A stretch of DNA of 10,448 bases, from positions 1 through 10,448 of the forward strand of contig JBJHBY010000117.1 in assembly GCA_050485745.1 (NCBI GenBank), in the 5' to 3' direction. Each line of letters begins with the position of its first letter. Positions within the stretch are counted from its first letter, which is position 1. The stretch is from JBJHBY01 sp050485745 (GTDB taxonomy: Bacteria > Pseudomonadota > Gammaproteobacteria > Pseudomonadales > CAMLJR01). The notes beneath the pieces were generated by a model, which was given only the letters and a program-made list of their open reading frames with translations, was not told where the DNA came from and did not search any database. The position numbers and the translations under genes are program-made. This document shows, piece by piece, positions 1 through 6,910 of the stretch.

Positions 1-1
1 C

Positions 2-226
2 CGGCGCCTGCTGCGCGAGCGCAGCAGTTACCAGCAGATCAAGGACGAAGCCCGGCGCGAGGCCGCCATTGCCTGCCTGCGCCGCTCCGAGTTGAGTATT
101 CGGGAGATCGCCGAGCGTCTGGGCTTCATGGAGCCCGGCTCGTTCAGCCGTTCGTTCCGGCACTGGACGGGGCTGACTCCACAGGCCTTTCGCGAGCGTC
201 TTGCGTCCCGTGGAGAGCCCGGCTGA
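2..226 (+). CDS. AraC-family transcriptional regulator, C-terminal part (5' end outside window)
   Basis: Reading from base 2 gives 74 residues ending at TGA 224-226. This is the C-terminal half of an AraC/XylS DNA-binding domain, which has two helix-turn-helix units. The second unit is plain to see: SIREIAERLGF followed by the family signature-like stretch EPGSFSRSFRHWTGLTPQAF. The N-terminal sensor domain lies outside the window, so the effector cannot be inferred. The stop codon overlaps the ATG of the ligase gene by one base (TGATG at 224-228). The regulator is therefore cotranscribed with, and probably controls, the ligase-hydrolase pair downstream; that role is inference from position. 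The family assignment is secure. Confidence 0.93.
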   Translation, partial: RRLLRERSSYQQIKDEARREAAIACLRRSELSIREIAERLGFMEPGSFSRSFRHWTGLTPQAFRERLASRGEPG

Positions 227-1716
227 TGGGGCAGGGCCTCGATCGCGCCCGCTTTGCCCCGGGAGATCGTCGCGCTTTCATTGATCGTCTGGAGGCCAGC
301 CTTGCGGCCCTGCAGCAACTGCTGGTGCGGCCCGGCTTTGGCGTCGGCGCGGCCAGCATCGGCGCGGAGCTGGAGCTGTACCTGGTCGACAGACAGGGAA
401 GCCCGGCCCTGCTCAACCAGCAATTGGTCGCTGAACTGGGCGACCCGCGCCTGACGCTTGAGCTGAATCGTTACAACCTGGAGTTCAACGCTTCGCCACA
501 AGCACTTGCCGGCACACCGTTCCGCGCCCTGGGCGTGGAGCTGGATACGGCACTGGCGCGACTGCGTGCCGCCGCGGCGCGGCACGGTGGGCGGGTCGGT
601 GCGATCGGTATCCTGCCGACCCTCACCGAGGCGGACTTCGGCCCCCGGGTGATGACCGATGAGCCCCGCTATCACGCCCTGACCCGATCCCTGCTGCGCC
701 TGCGCCATGGCCAGCCCTTCGACATCCACATCGACGGGCCGGAGCCGGTGGAGCTGCAGGCCGACCATGTGACCTACGAGGGTGCCAATACCTCGTTCCA
801 GTGTCACTGGCGGGTGTCGCCGGAACACTTCTGCGACAGCTTCAACGCCCTGCAGCTGGCGACGCCGCTGGTGCTGGCGCTGTCGGCCAATTCGCCGCTG
901 TTCCTCGGTCGGCGCCTGTGGGCGGAGACCCGCATCGCACTGTTCCGGCAGAGCATCGACAGCCGTGATCCGGCACGACACGGCTGGCAGTTGCCGGCCC
1001 GCGTCAGTTATGGTCAGGGCTGGATGCGGGGTGGCCCCTGGGAGTGGTTCGCCGAGGCGGTGCGCCTGTATCCGCCTCTGCTGCCCGCCTGCAGTGACGA
1101 AGACCCTCTGCAGGCTCTGGCCGAAGGACGCATGCCGCGACTGGATGAGCTGCGTCTGCATGCGGGCACCGTGTGGCACTGGAACCGGCCGGTCTATGAT
1201 GCCGCCGGCGGCGGCCATCTGCGCATTGAAATGCGCGCTCTTCCCGCCGGGCCGAGCACCCCGGACATGCTGGCCAGCTGTGCCTGGCTGATCGGTCTGG
1301 CCGAGGGCCTGCGGCCACGCATTGCGGCGCTGCTGCCGGCCCTGCCGTTCAAGCTGGCACTGCACAACCTCTACACCGCGGCTCGTGATGGCCTGGATGC
1401 GGCGCTGGTGTGGCCCGTGGGCCAGCGCCCCTCACCCCGGGAGCGGCCGGTCTTGCGCCTGGTCAGGGAATTGCGGCCCGTGGTGGAGGAGGGGCTGGAG
1501 CGCCTCGGGGTTGAAGCCACCGAGCGGGAGGATTGTCTGGCACTGATGGATGAACGCGCCGAGGCTGCGATGAACGGCGCTCGCTGGCAGGTGCAGGCCC
1601 TGGCCAGCCTTGAGCGGCGTATGGGTCGGCCGGAGGCGCTGCGCTGCCTGCTCGAGCACTACCTGGATGCCCAGGCCGGGGGGCAGCCGGTGGCACGTTG
1701 GGGTGTGCCGCGATGA
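226..1716 (+). CDS. GCS2-superfamily carboxylate-amine ligase (glutamate-cysteine ligase-like)
   Basis: A 496-residue protein resembling the GCS2 branch of glutamate-cysteine ligases, which use ATP to join a carboxylate (often the gamma-carboxyl of glutamate) to an amine. Family-like stretches include an acidic metal/ATP-site segment SIGAELELYLVD near residues 44-55, LNRYNLEFNASP near 80-91, EGANTSFQCHWRVSP near 185-199, and an R-I-E-M-R-A-L-P-A-G-P-S segment in the C-terminal third that resembles the conserved late active-site strand. The ATG at 226 overlaps the regulator stop, and GGAGAG at 212-217 is a good ribosome binding site 8 bases upstream. The stop overlaps the next gene's ATG (ATGA at 1713-1716). 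The neighbouring amidohydrolase-type enzyme suggests a synthesis/turnover pair for an amide-linked compound. The substrate is unknown; a true glutathione role is possible but unsupported by context. The family call is firm and the reaction partner is not. Confidence 0.82.
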   Translation: MGQGLDRARFAPGDRRAFIDRLEASLAALQQLLVRPGFGVGAASIGAELELYLVDRQGSPALLNQQLVAELGDPRLTLELNRYNLEFNASPQALAGTPFRALGVELDTALARLRAAAARHGGRVGAIGILPTLTEADFGPRVMTDEPRYHALTRSLLRLRHGQPFDIHIDGPEPVELQADHVTYEGANTSFQCHWRVSPEHFCDSFNALQLATPLVLALSANSPLFLGRRLWAETRIALFRQSIDSRDPARHGWQLPARVSYGQGWMRGGPWEWFAEAVRLYPPLLPACSDEDPLQALAEGRMPRLDELRLHAGTVWHWNRPVYDAAGGGHLRIEMRALPAGPSTPDMLASCAWLIGLAEGLRPRIAALLPALPFKLALHNLYTAARDGLDAALVWPVGQRPSPRERPVLRLVRELRPVVEEGLERLGVEATEREDCLALMDERAEAAMNGARWQVQALASLERRMGRPEALRCLLEHYLDAQAGGQPVARWGVPR

Positions 1717-2747
1717 GCAGTGTCCCCGCCGGGGAGACGCTGCGCTTTTGCGCTGCACCGGCGCCGCGGGATGTGGCACCCACAGCATCGGGTTTTCTGG
1801 AGCAGCTGGGTGGTCCGAGCTGGATCACCGTGCCGGGGCGGGACCGCTCCCGCAGTCGTGCCCTGGTCACCCTGCTGCACGGCAACGAGCCCTCTGGCCT
1901 GCATGCATTGCACCGTTTGCTTTGTGAGGGGCTGCAACCGGCGGTGGACATCCATGCCTGCGTGGCCGCGGTGGCGACAGCCCTGGAGCCGCCGCTGTTC
2001 AGCCACCGTCACCTGCCGGGTATTCGTGACCTCAATCGCTGTTTTCACCCGCCCTTTGAGGATCGGCCGGGTCGTCTGGCGGGCGCGATCCTGCAGGCGC
2101 TGGATGTACACCGTCCCGAGGCTCTGCTCGATCTGCACAACACATCGGGTGCCGGCCCGGCGTTTGCCGTGGCGATCAGTGAGGATGCCCGCCACGACGC
2201 CCTGGTGCGCCTGTTCAGCCGCCGCCTGGTGATCACCGATCTGCGTCTCGGCGCCTTGATGGAGTACGCGGAGCGCGCGGTGCCGACGGTCACCATCGAG
2301 TGTGGCGGTGCAGCTGATCCAGAAGCGGACGCGGTGGCGCTGCGCGGCCTTTACCGGTACTGGTCGGAGCCTGAGCTGTTCAGGCCCGGGCCATCCGTAC
2401 AGGTCTTGCGGCATCCCCTGCGCCTGGAGCTGCGCAGCGGTGCAGTGCTGGGCTATGGCGACGGCTATCGCGGCGGTGATGACCTGACCCTGCCCTTTGA
2501 TGTCGAGCGTTTCAACTTTGCCGTTACCCGTGGGGGTGCGGCGCTTGGCTGGCTCGGCCCATCGGGGTTGGCACCACTGCGGCTGGTCGATGCCCGGGGT
2601 GAGGTGGCCATCGACGAATGGTTCGGGATCAGGGACGGCCAGCTGGCCTGCCGCGATGACCTGATCCTGTTCATGGTCACCACGGATCCCGACATTGCCC
2701 GCTCCGATTGTATCGGCTATCTCGTTCGGGCGGGCACAGTTGGGTAA
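1713..2747 (+). CDS. Succinylglutamate desuccinylase/aspartoacylase-family zinc hydrolase (M14-like)
   Basis: A 344-residue protein of the AstE/AspA group, zinc carboxypeptidase-fold enzymes that hydrolyse N-acyl amino acids. The expected active-site motifs occur in order: LLHGNE with zinc ligands H56 and E59, DLNR at 106-109 (substrate-binding region), DLHNT with the third zinc ligand H142, and VTIECG with the probable catalytic glutamate E196. A C-terminal beta-rich domain follows, as in aspartoacylases. The start at ATG 1713 overlaps the ligase stop by four bases (ATGA), indicating translational coupling. An upstream in-frame TTG at 1698 is less likely. None of the other arginine-succinyltransferase pathway genes is beside it, so the substrate is probably not succinylglutamate. 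It may process the product of the adjacent ligase or supply its substrate; this is inferred from context only. Confidence 0.85.
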   Translation: MSSVPAGETLRFCAAPAPRDVAPTASGFLEQLGGPSWITVPGRDRSRSRALVTLLHGNEPSGLHALHRLLCEGLQPAVDIHACVAAVATALEPPLFSHRHLPGIRDLNRCFHPPFEDRPGRLAGAILQALDVHRPEALLDLHNTSGAGPAFAVAISEDARHDALVRLFSRRLVITDLRLGALMEYAERAVPTVTIECGGAADPEADAVALRGLYRYWSEPELFRPGPSVQVLRHPLRLELRSGAVLGYGDGYRGGDDLTLPFDVERFNFAVTRGGAALGWLGPSGLAPLRLVDARGEVAIDEWFGIRDGQLACRDDLILFMVTTDPDIARSDCIGYLVRAGTVG

Positions 2748-2751
2748 GCTC

Positions 2752-2938
2752 CTGCGCACGCTTTCCCGTGCGACGATCCCATGTGATGGGCTGAGAGCGG
2801 AGTACCGTAGCGGCACATGGATGTGCCGCCCACTGGCCGCGAGGCCAGTGCGAGCACAGGGAAAGCGAAGAAGAGCCCCGCCTCTGCGCGCGCTTTCCCG
2901 TGCGACGATCCCGCGGGCCATGGATGGCCCGCGGGATC
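2752..2938. repeat. Modular palindromic intergenic repeat cluster
   Basis: The 197-base gap downstream of the hydrolase gene is nearly all repeat structure. A 29-base head occurs twice in direct orientation, at 2752-2780 and 2884-2912, with a single A/G difference. Each head runs into a different hairpin: CCCAT-GTG-ATGGG at 2778-2790, and a perfect 14-base-pair stem at 2907-2920 / 2925-2938 with loop TGGA. Between them lie CGGCACAT-GG-ATGTGCCG (2811-2828), CACTGGCC-GCGA-GGCCAGTG (2831-2850), and GGGAAAGCG at 2859-2867, which is complementary to the CGCTTTCCC inside both heads. The arrangement resembles REP/BIME-type clusters, though I cannot name a known family. The last hairpin may also end transcription from either side, but it has no T-tract. 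Confidence 0.85.
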
Positions 2939-2944
2939 TATAAA

Positions 2945-3442
2945 TCAATAGAAATGTTGTCGCCTCCGCACCTCCGCAACGATGCCTGACGCCCGCTCAT
3001 AGATTGCGCGCACATCCACCTCGCCGCCCACTTCATAGCGTCGCGAGATCATGGTCACCGGAAACAGAAAGTCCCGGGTGCCGGGGATTTCCAGGGCCCG
3101 GGTGCGGCCTTCGCGGTCGATATAGATCACCCAGTTGAGGTTGTGCTCCGCCCGTAGCAGGTCGCCGAGCACGACCCCCAGGGCTTGCAGGGTCAGGGTA
3201 TCCTCGCGATCGATCAGGCGGCGGTCGACCAGCGTCTGCAGCAGTGCCAGGTCGGAATCGCGATCCCCGCGCAAGCGCTCCGCAAGGCGCGCTCGCGCCA
3301 GGCTGTCGATCCGTTCCCGCTGGCTCTGCATGTATTGCTGGTCGATGAGGGACAGGGGTTCGAGCCGGTACTCTGCGGCCTGAGTGGGCAGGCTCCAGAG
3401 GAGGGTCATCATCAGGAGCGAGGGCAGGGTGTATCTGAGCAT
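2945..3442 (-). CDS. Secreted DUF3806-type protein of unknown function
   Basis: A 165-residue protein with an N-terminal signal peptide: a hydrophobic stretch over residues 5-19 and probable cleavage after T-Q-A at residue 22. It is therefore exported to the periplasm or beyond. The mature part starts with an acidic/basic helical segment (residues 30-80). A conserved-looking core follows: LGVVLGDLL (88-96), NWVIYIDREGRTRALEIPGT (103-122) and FPVTMISRR (127-135). From memory this matches DUF3806 proteins found in Pseudomonas and relatives, whose role is unknown. It is transcribed away from dapA from the 223-base divergent gap, with a GGAG ribosome binding site just upstream of the ATG at 3440-3442. 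Its 3' end abuts the palindromic repeat cluster. No catalytic motif is visible. Confidence 0.78.
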   Translation of the reverse strand: MLRYTLPSLLMMTLLWSLPTQAAEYRLEPLSLIDQQYMQSQRERIDSLARARLAERLRGDRDSDLALLQTLVDRRLIDREDTLTLQALGVVLGDLLRAEHNLNWVIYIDREGRTRALEIPGTRDFLFPVTMISRRYEVGGEVDVRAIYERASGIVAEVRRRQHFY

Positions 3443-3665
3443 GTGGGGAATCTCCGTGGGGAGAGCCGGTTGTCATTCTGGTGAGCGATGCCGGAAGCAA
3501 ACGTATCCGCGCCAGTGTACCCTCATTTGACTGTGGATCCGGCTTCTGGTTTCAGCAGGCCCGATCCCTGCTTGCCGGCGCGCCGGTGCCCTTGTGCTCC
3601 CCGGTGCCGCAGATTTACCATAGCCGCTTTTCTTCCGGATCCGGTCCGGCTACGGAGATTGTGGA

Positions 3666-4556
3666 ATGATCGCGGGCAGTATCGTCGCTCTGGTCACGCC
3701 GATGAGCGAGGATGGAGGCATCGACTGGCCTGCCCTCGAGAGACTCATCGAGTGGCATATCGCCGAAGGGACCAACGGCATCGTCGCGGTGGGCACGACC
3801 GGTGAGTCCCCGACGCTGACGGTCGCGGAGCACTGCGAAGTGATCCGGCGCTGCGTGCGCCAGGTCGCCGGGCGTATCCCGGTCATCGCCGGGACCGGCG
3901 CCAATGCCACCCGTGAAGCCATCGAACTCACCGAGTCCGCCGCCGGCGCCGGCGCCGATGCCTGCCTGCTGGTAACGCCCTACTACAACAAGCCCACCCA
4001 GGAGGGCCTCTACCGTCATTTTCGCGCGGTGGCCGAAGCCGTGGCCATTCCCCAGATCCTGTATAACGTCCCTGGGCGCACCGCCTGCGATCTGGGCAAC
4101 GAAACGGTCGAGCGCCTGGCAGATATCGACAATATCATCGGCATCAAGGATGCCACCGGCGACGTCGCCCGTGGTCGCGCCCTGATCGAGCGTGTCGGCG
4201 ATCGCCTGGCGGTCTATTCCGGCGATGATCTGACTGCCCTCGACCTGATCCTGGCCGGTGGACGCGGAGACATTTCCGTGACGGCCAACGTTGCGCCCGG
4301 GCCAATGGCGGCGATGTGTGCCGCGGCGCTGGCGGGGGACGAGGCGCGCGCACGCAGTCTGAACGAGCCGCTGTTGCCCCTGCACAAGCATCTGTTCGTT
4401 GAAGCCAACCCGATTCCCGTGAAGTGGGCATTGCACGCGATGGGGCGGATCGACGCGGGCATTCGCCTGCCGCTGACGCCCCTCAGCGAGCGCCACTGGC
4501 CGTTGCTGCGCGATGCCCTGGCAACCGCCGGCATCGATATCAGCCTCCTGCATTGA
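3666..4556 (+). CDS. dapA: 4-hydroxy-tetrahydrodipicolinate synthase
   Basis: This cytoplasmic enzyme condenses pyruvate with aspartate semialdehyde, the first committed step of the diaminopimelate/lysine pathway. The 296-residue length and residue numbering match the E. coli enzyme. The Schiff-base lysine is K161 in IIGIKDATGD. The catalytic triad is T44 (GTTGES), Y107 (PYYNKP) and Y133 (YNVPGRT), and the substrate-binding R138 is present. It is a (beta/alpha)8 barrel of the NAL/DHDPS family. GGAG at 3654-3657 precedes the ATG at 3666. The TGA overlaps an in-frame ATG (TGATG at 4554-4558) of the bamC frame. The dapA-bamC-purC order is the usual gammaproteobacterial one. Nothing in the protein looks degraded. 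Confidence 0.98.
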   Translation: MIAGSIVALVTPMSEDGGIDWPALERLIEWHIAEGTNGIVAVGTTGESPTLTVAEHCEVIRRCVRQVAGRIPVIAGTGANATREAIELTESAAGAGADACLLVTPYYNKPTQEGLYRHFRAVAEAVAIPQILYNVPGRTACDLGNETVERLADIDNIIGIKDATGDVARGRALIERVGDRLAVYSGDDLTALDLILAGGRGDISVTANVAPGPMAAMCAAALAGDEARARSLNEPLLPLHKHLFVEANPIPVKWALHAMGRIDAGIRLPLTPLSERHWPLLRDALATAGIDISLLH

Positions 4557-4597
4557 TGGCTGATATTGAATATTCAAGACTGAAACCCGAGATTGAG

Positions 4598-5644
4598 GTG
4601 AGCGTGACCCGATTGTTCCTGGTACTGCCCCTGACGAGCCTGTTGCTGGTGGGATGTGGTTGGCTTGGTGGCGAGGAAGGTGTCTTTCGCGACCGCTCCC
4701 ATGATTATCGCAAGGCGCGCCTGGAACCCGAGCTGGAGCTGCCGCCGAATCTCAGTCGGCGCGCACTGGACGACGAGTACTTCGTGCCGCCGGAGGTGGG
4801 TCTTGAAGGCCTGGAGGGGCGTTTCGAAGTGCCGCGGCCGGATCCGCTGCTGGATGACCCGATGCGCGAGATGGTCAAGATCCAGCGCCTGGGTGACGAG
4901 CGCTGGATCCTGGTCGAATCCCCTCCCGGGCAGATCTGGCCGCGGGTACGTGGCTTTCTCAACCAGCAGCGTCTGCAGGTGACGCGGGTTGACGCCGGTG
5001 CCGGTTTGATTGAAACCGCCTGGTTCCAGCCCTCGGACGAGGCCTAGCCCCGGGAGCGGTATCGCTTTCGTATCGAGCAGGGTGTGCAGCGCAATACCAG
5101 CGAGATCTATGTACTGCAGAGTGTGGCCACCCAGGGTGAGTCCTGGCCGTCGCGCTCCCAAGATCTGGAGCGCGAGGCCCTGGTGGCGCAGGAGTTGGCG
5201 CAATTCATCGCCAATACCGTGACCGAGGGCAGTATCTCGATGCTCGCGGAGCAGGCGCTGGAGGCTCGCGGCAAGGTCTTTCTGCGCCGCGACGGGGAAC
5301 GTGAGCCCTACCTGCACCTGGAGCTGCCCTTCCTGCGTGCCTGGGGTTCGCTGGCGCTGGCCCTTGAGCGCGCTGGCTTCATTATTGACGACACCGATCG
5401 CAGTGAGCGCCTCTACTGGGTGACGTTCAGCCCGCCGACCGATGACGACGAGAAGCGGGGCTGGTGGCGCGCCTTGCGCGGGCTCTTCGCGCGTGCGGAT
5501 GACGAGCCGGAGCGCTATCGGGTGCAGATGCGCGAGAGTACCGGGCGTGCGGTGGAGATTCGCATCCAGGGTGTCGAGGGTGAAACTCTTGCACAGGAAG
5601 AGGCGGAGCGCCTGCTCAACCGGATCAAGCGCTTCCTGAGCTGA
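4598..5644 (+). pseudogene. bamC: Outer membrane assembly lipoprotein BamC, interrupted by an in-frame amber codon
   Basis: BamC is an accessory lipoprotein of the BAM complex, which inserts beta-barrel proteins into the outer membrane; it binds BamD. From GTG 4598 the frame starts with a lipoprotein signal and lipobox LVGC (Cys20). A proline-rich linker of the BamC N-terminal type follows (DRSHDYRKA, then LELPPNL and EYFVPPEVG), then the first helix-grip domain. TAG at 5045-5047 stops it after 149 residues. The same frame continues at once with convincing BamC sequence (RYRFRIEQGVQRNTSEIYVL), the second helix-grip domain, and a stop at 5642-5644. Counting the TAG, the total is 348 residues, close to the 344 of E. 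coli BamC. No frameshift is seen. The start is uncertain: ATG 4556, overlapping the dapA stop, and GTG 4604 are also in frame. The gene may be dead, read through, or affected by a sequencing error. An internal restart at GTG 5084 would lack the signal peptide. Confidence 0.86.
5045..5047 (+). other. Premature TAG stop inside the bamC frame
   Basis: The codon lies between ...SDEA and PRERYRFRIEQG, inside the first helix-grip domain. Homologous sequence is in the same frame on both sides, so a single substitution (for example from CAG or GAG) is enough to explain it. Every other gene with a visible end in this window stops with TGA or TAA, so the window gives no support for general TAG recoding. 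Confidence 0.9.
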
Positions 5645-5665
5645 TCGCTGGCGTTTTCCAGATTC

Positions 5666-5680
5666 GGGGTGATCCACCCC
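5666..5680 (+). other. Short hairpin between bamC and purC
   Basis: GGGGTG (5666-5671) pairs perfectly with CACCCC (5675-5680) around a 3-base ATC loop. No T-tract follows, so it is not a standard terminator. It ends about 25 bases before the purC start codon and 11 bases before the likely ribosome binding site. It could modulate purC translation or protect processed mRNA, or be chance. Confidence 0.4.
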
Positions 5681-5705
5681 ACTAGAGGAATGTTGAGGCT
5701 CGACA

Positions 5706-6416
5706 ATGGAAAAGCGTGCAGAATTGTACTCGGGCAAGGCGAAATCGGTTTATCTGACCGATGATCCGAAGCGCCTGGTGCTGTATTTTCGCAATGACAC
5801 CTCGGCCTTCGATGGCAAGAAGCTTGCCCAGCTCGATCGCAAGGGCATGGTCAACAACAAGTTCAACGCGTTCATCATGGAGAAGCTTGCCGCTGCGGGC
5901 ATTCCCACCCACTTCGAGCGCCTGTTGTCGGATCAGGAAAGTCTGATCAAGCGTCTGGACATGTTTCCGCTGGAATGTGTGGTGCGCAATTTCGCAGCTG
6001 GCTCCATCTGTCGCCGCCTGGGTGTCAAGGAGGGGGTGGAGCTGAGCCCACCGACCTTCGAGTTCTTCCTCAAGAACGACGCTCTGGGCGACCCGATGAT
6101 CAACGAGTACCACATTCGCTCCTTCGGCTGGGCCAGCGACGAAGAGGTCGCGGTGATGAAGGATCTGACGTTCCGGGTCAACGAGGAGCTCAGCAAGCTG
6201 TTCCTGGATGGCAACATGCTGCTGGTGGATTGCAAGCTCGAATTCGGTCGCTTTGATGGTCAGATCGTGCTGGGTGACGAATTCACCCCCGATGGCTGCC
6301 GCCTGTGGGACAAGGACACCCGTGAAAAACTCGACAAGGATCGCTTCCGGCAGGATCTCGGCAATGTGGTCGAGTCCTACGAACAGGTGGGGCGTCGCCT
6401 GGGCATCAGTTTCTGA
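5706..6416 (+). CDS. purC: Phosphoribosylaminoimidazole-succinocarboxamide synthase (SAICAR synthetase)
   Basis: This cytoplasmic enzyme of de novo purine synthesis joins CAIR and aspartate with ATP hydrolysis to give SAICAR. The 236-residue length fits the single-domain bacterial enzyme (237 in E. coli). Diagnostic motifs are YSGKAKSVY (8-16, the ATP-binding glycine-rich turn), FPLECVVRNFAAGS (87-100), LLVDCKLEFG (172-181) and LGDEFTPDGCRLWD (189-202). A GAGG at about 5694-5697 lies upstream of ATG 5706. The gene follows bamC by 61 bases, a hairpin between them, and keeps the conserved dapA-bamC-purC order. No alteration of key residues is visible. Confidence 0.98.
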   Translation: MEKRAELYSGKAKSVYLTDDPKRLVLYFRNDTSAFDGKKLAQLDRKGMVNNKFNAFIMEKLAAAGIPTHFERLLSDQESLIKRLDMFPLECVVRNFAAGSICRRLGVKEGVELSPPTFEFFLKNDALGDPMINEYHIRSFGWASDEEVAVMKDLTFRVNEELSKLFLDGNMLLVDCKLEFGRFDGQIVLGDEFTPDGCRLWDKDTREKLDKDRFRQDLGNVVESYEQVGRRLGISF

Positions 6417-6464
6417 TACCCCCGGTTTTTGATACCTCCGAAACCGAATTCGGTGCGGAGTCCC

Positions 6465-6501
6465 GTAGGCTGGGTTAGCCGCAAAGCGGCGTAACCCGGC
6501 G
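6465..6501 (+). repeat. Palindromic TAACCC-type repeat
   Basis: The element begins GTAGG and contains GGGTTAGCCGC (6472-6482) pairing with GCGGC (6486-6490) and TAACCC (6492-6497), with an AAA loop and one bulged G at 6491. Its last 13 bases, GCGTAACCCGGCG, recur exactly at 6564-6576 in a degraded second copy. Short interspersed elements with this GTAGG-TGGG...TAACCC shape are, from general experience, scattered through intergenic DNA of many proteobacteria. Confidence 0.7.
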
Positions 6502-6599
6502 TCCTGCCGAAGTACCCCCCACGAATGTATCGCAGAGTGTGGCATGCCGAGTTGGCGCGGGTCGCGTAACCCGGCGCCCGCATCACAGGCAAGACGTTC

Positions 6600-6625
6600 C
6601 CGGGAGTTTCTCACGAAGCTCCCGG
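6600..6625. repeat. Perfect-arm inverted repeat (hairpin)
   Basis: CCGGGAG (6600-6606) is the exact reverse complement of CTCCCGG (6619-6625). The stem can extend inward by a G-T wobble and two A-T pairs, leaving a 6-base loop (CTCACG). It is not followed by a T-tract, so a terminator role is doubtful. Confidence 0.6.
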
Positions 6626-6741
6626 TATCGCCCGGAAGCCGGCAGCAGAACAAGATCCTGGCACCGGGGCCGCTCGGTCACGCCGTTTTGCGGCTTCCTG
6701 CTCCAGCGATTCGGGAATGAAAAAGCTTTCGAGGCGGTGCG

Positions 6742-6773
6742 GTGGAAAAGGCCGCGCCGTTTTCCACCCTACG
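6742..6773 (-). repeat. Hairpin repeat, copy 1 (inverted relative to copy 2)
   Basis: On the minus strand this starts GTAGGGTGGAAAACGG. The arms GGTGGAAAA and TTTTCCACC (6742-6750 and 6761-6769) are fully complementary. It matches the plus-strand copy at 6804-6835 at 28 of 32 positions. Confidence 0.75.
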
Positions 6774-6803
6774 CTCGATGGCCCTGGCGTGAGTGGGTCA
6801 GCA

Positions 6804-6835
6804 GTAGGGTGGACAACGGCGCAGCCTTGTTCACC
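6804..6835 (+). repeat. Hairpin repeat, copy 2
   Basis: On the plus strand this starts GTAGGGTGGACAACGG. Its arms GGTGGACAA (6808-6816) and TTGTTCACC (6827-6835) pair with a single G-T wobble. Compared with copy 1, an A-T pair in the stem has become C-G through changes on both sides, so the pairing is kept although the sequence changed. Confidence 0.75.
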
Positions 6836-6864
6836 AGGCCACAGCATTCCGATACAGGGCAGGC

Positions 6865-6894
6865 TTGGCTTTCATTTCGATAATGTTATATTAT
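6865..6894 (+). promoter_or_regulatory. Candidate sigma-70 promoter of the porin gene, overlapped by the Zur box
   Basis: TTGGCT at 6865-6870 could serve as a -35 element (4 of 6 consensus bases). TATATT at 6887-6892, after a 16-base spacer, or TATTAT at 6889-6894, after 18, could serve as the -10. This is the only strongly AT-rich stretch in the neighbourhood. The operator covers the -10, which fits repression by Zur when zinc is plentiful. Confidence 0.55.
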
Positions 6895-6900
6895 AACGTC
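6879..6900. promoter_or_regulatory. Zur (zinc uptake regulator) binding box
   Basis: The core GTTATATTATAAC (6885-6897) is a perfect palindrome around a central T. It is preceded by AAT, so AATGTTATATTATAAC reproduces most of the known enterobacterial/gammaproteobacterial Zur consensus GAAATGTTATANTATAACATTTC, from which the right flank departs. It sits about 60 bases before the start codon of a histidine-rich outer-membrane protein and heads a zinc-type ABC transporter locus. Zur, a Fur-family repressor, would release it under zinc limitation. Binding is inferred from the match and the context. Confidence 0.85.
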
Positions 6901-6910
6901 CGTTTGGCGG

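Noticed and set aside
28..1365. Long open frame on the minus strand opposite the ligase gene
   Set aside because: No recognisable protein features and low-complexity, Q/R-rich composition. High GC produces such antisense frames; the same holds for the minus-strand frames at 1659-2948, 3615-4577 and 6886-8514.
2752..2938. CRISPR array from the repeated head sequence
   Set aside because: Only two copies with a 103-base gap full of palindromes and no cas genes; this is not CRISPR architecture.
3527..3532. TTGACT as -35 of a dapA promoter
   Set aside because: No acceptable -10 at the right spacing (the sequence there is GC-rich), so it is not listed as a promoter.
5045..5047. TAG as a pyrrolysine or other recoded sense codon
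   Set aside because: No pyrrolysine genes are visible, BamC is not a known pyrrolysine protein, and a simple nonsense mutation explains the site. Nothing in the window supports recoding.
6423..6446. Candidate terminator after purC
   Set aside because: Only a 6-base stem with a 12-base loop and no T-run after it; too weak to call.
6539..6883. Possible 114-residue protein in the purC-porin gap
   Set aside because: Composition is arginine-rich with no domain signal. It runs through several hairpin repeats and has no good ribosome binding site, so it is judged non-coding.
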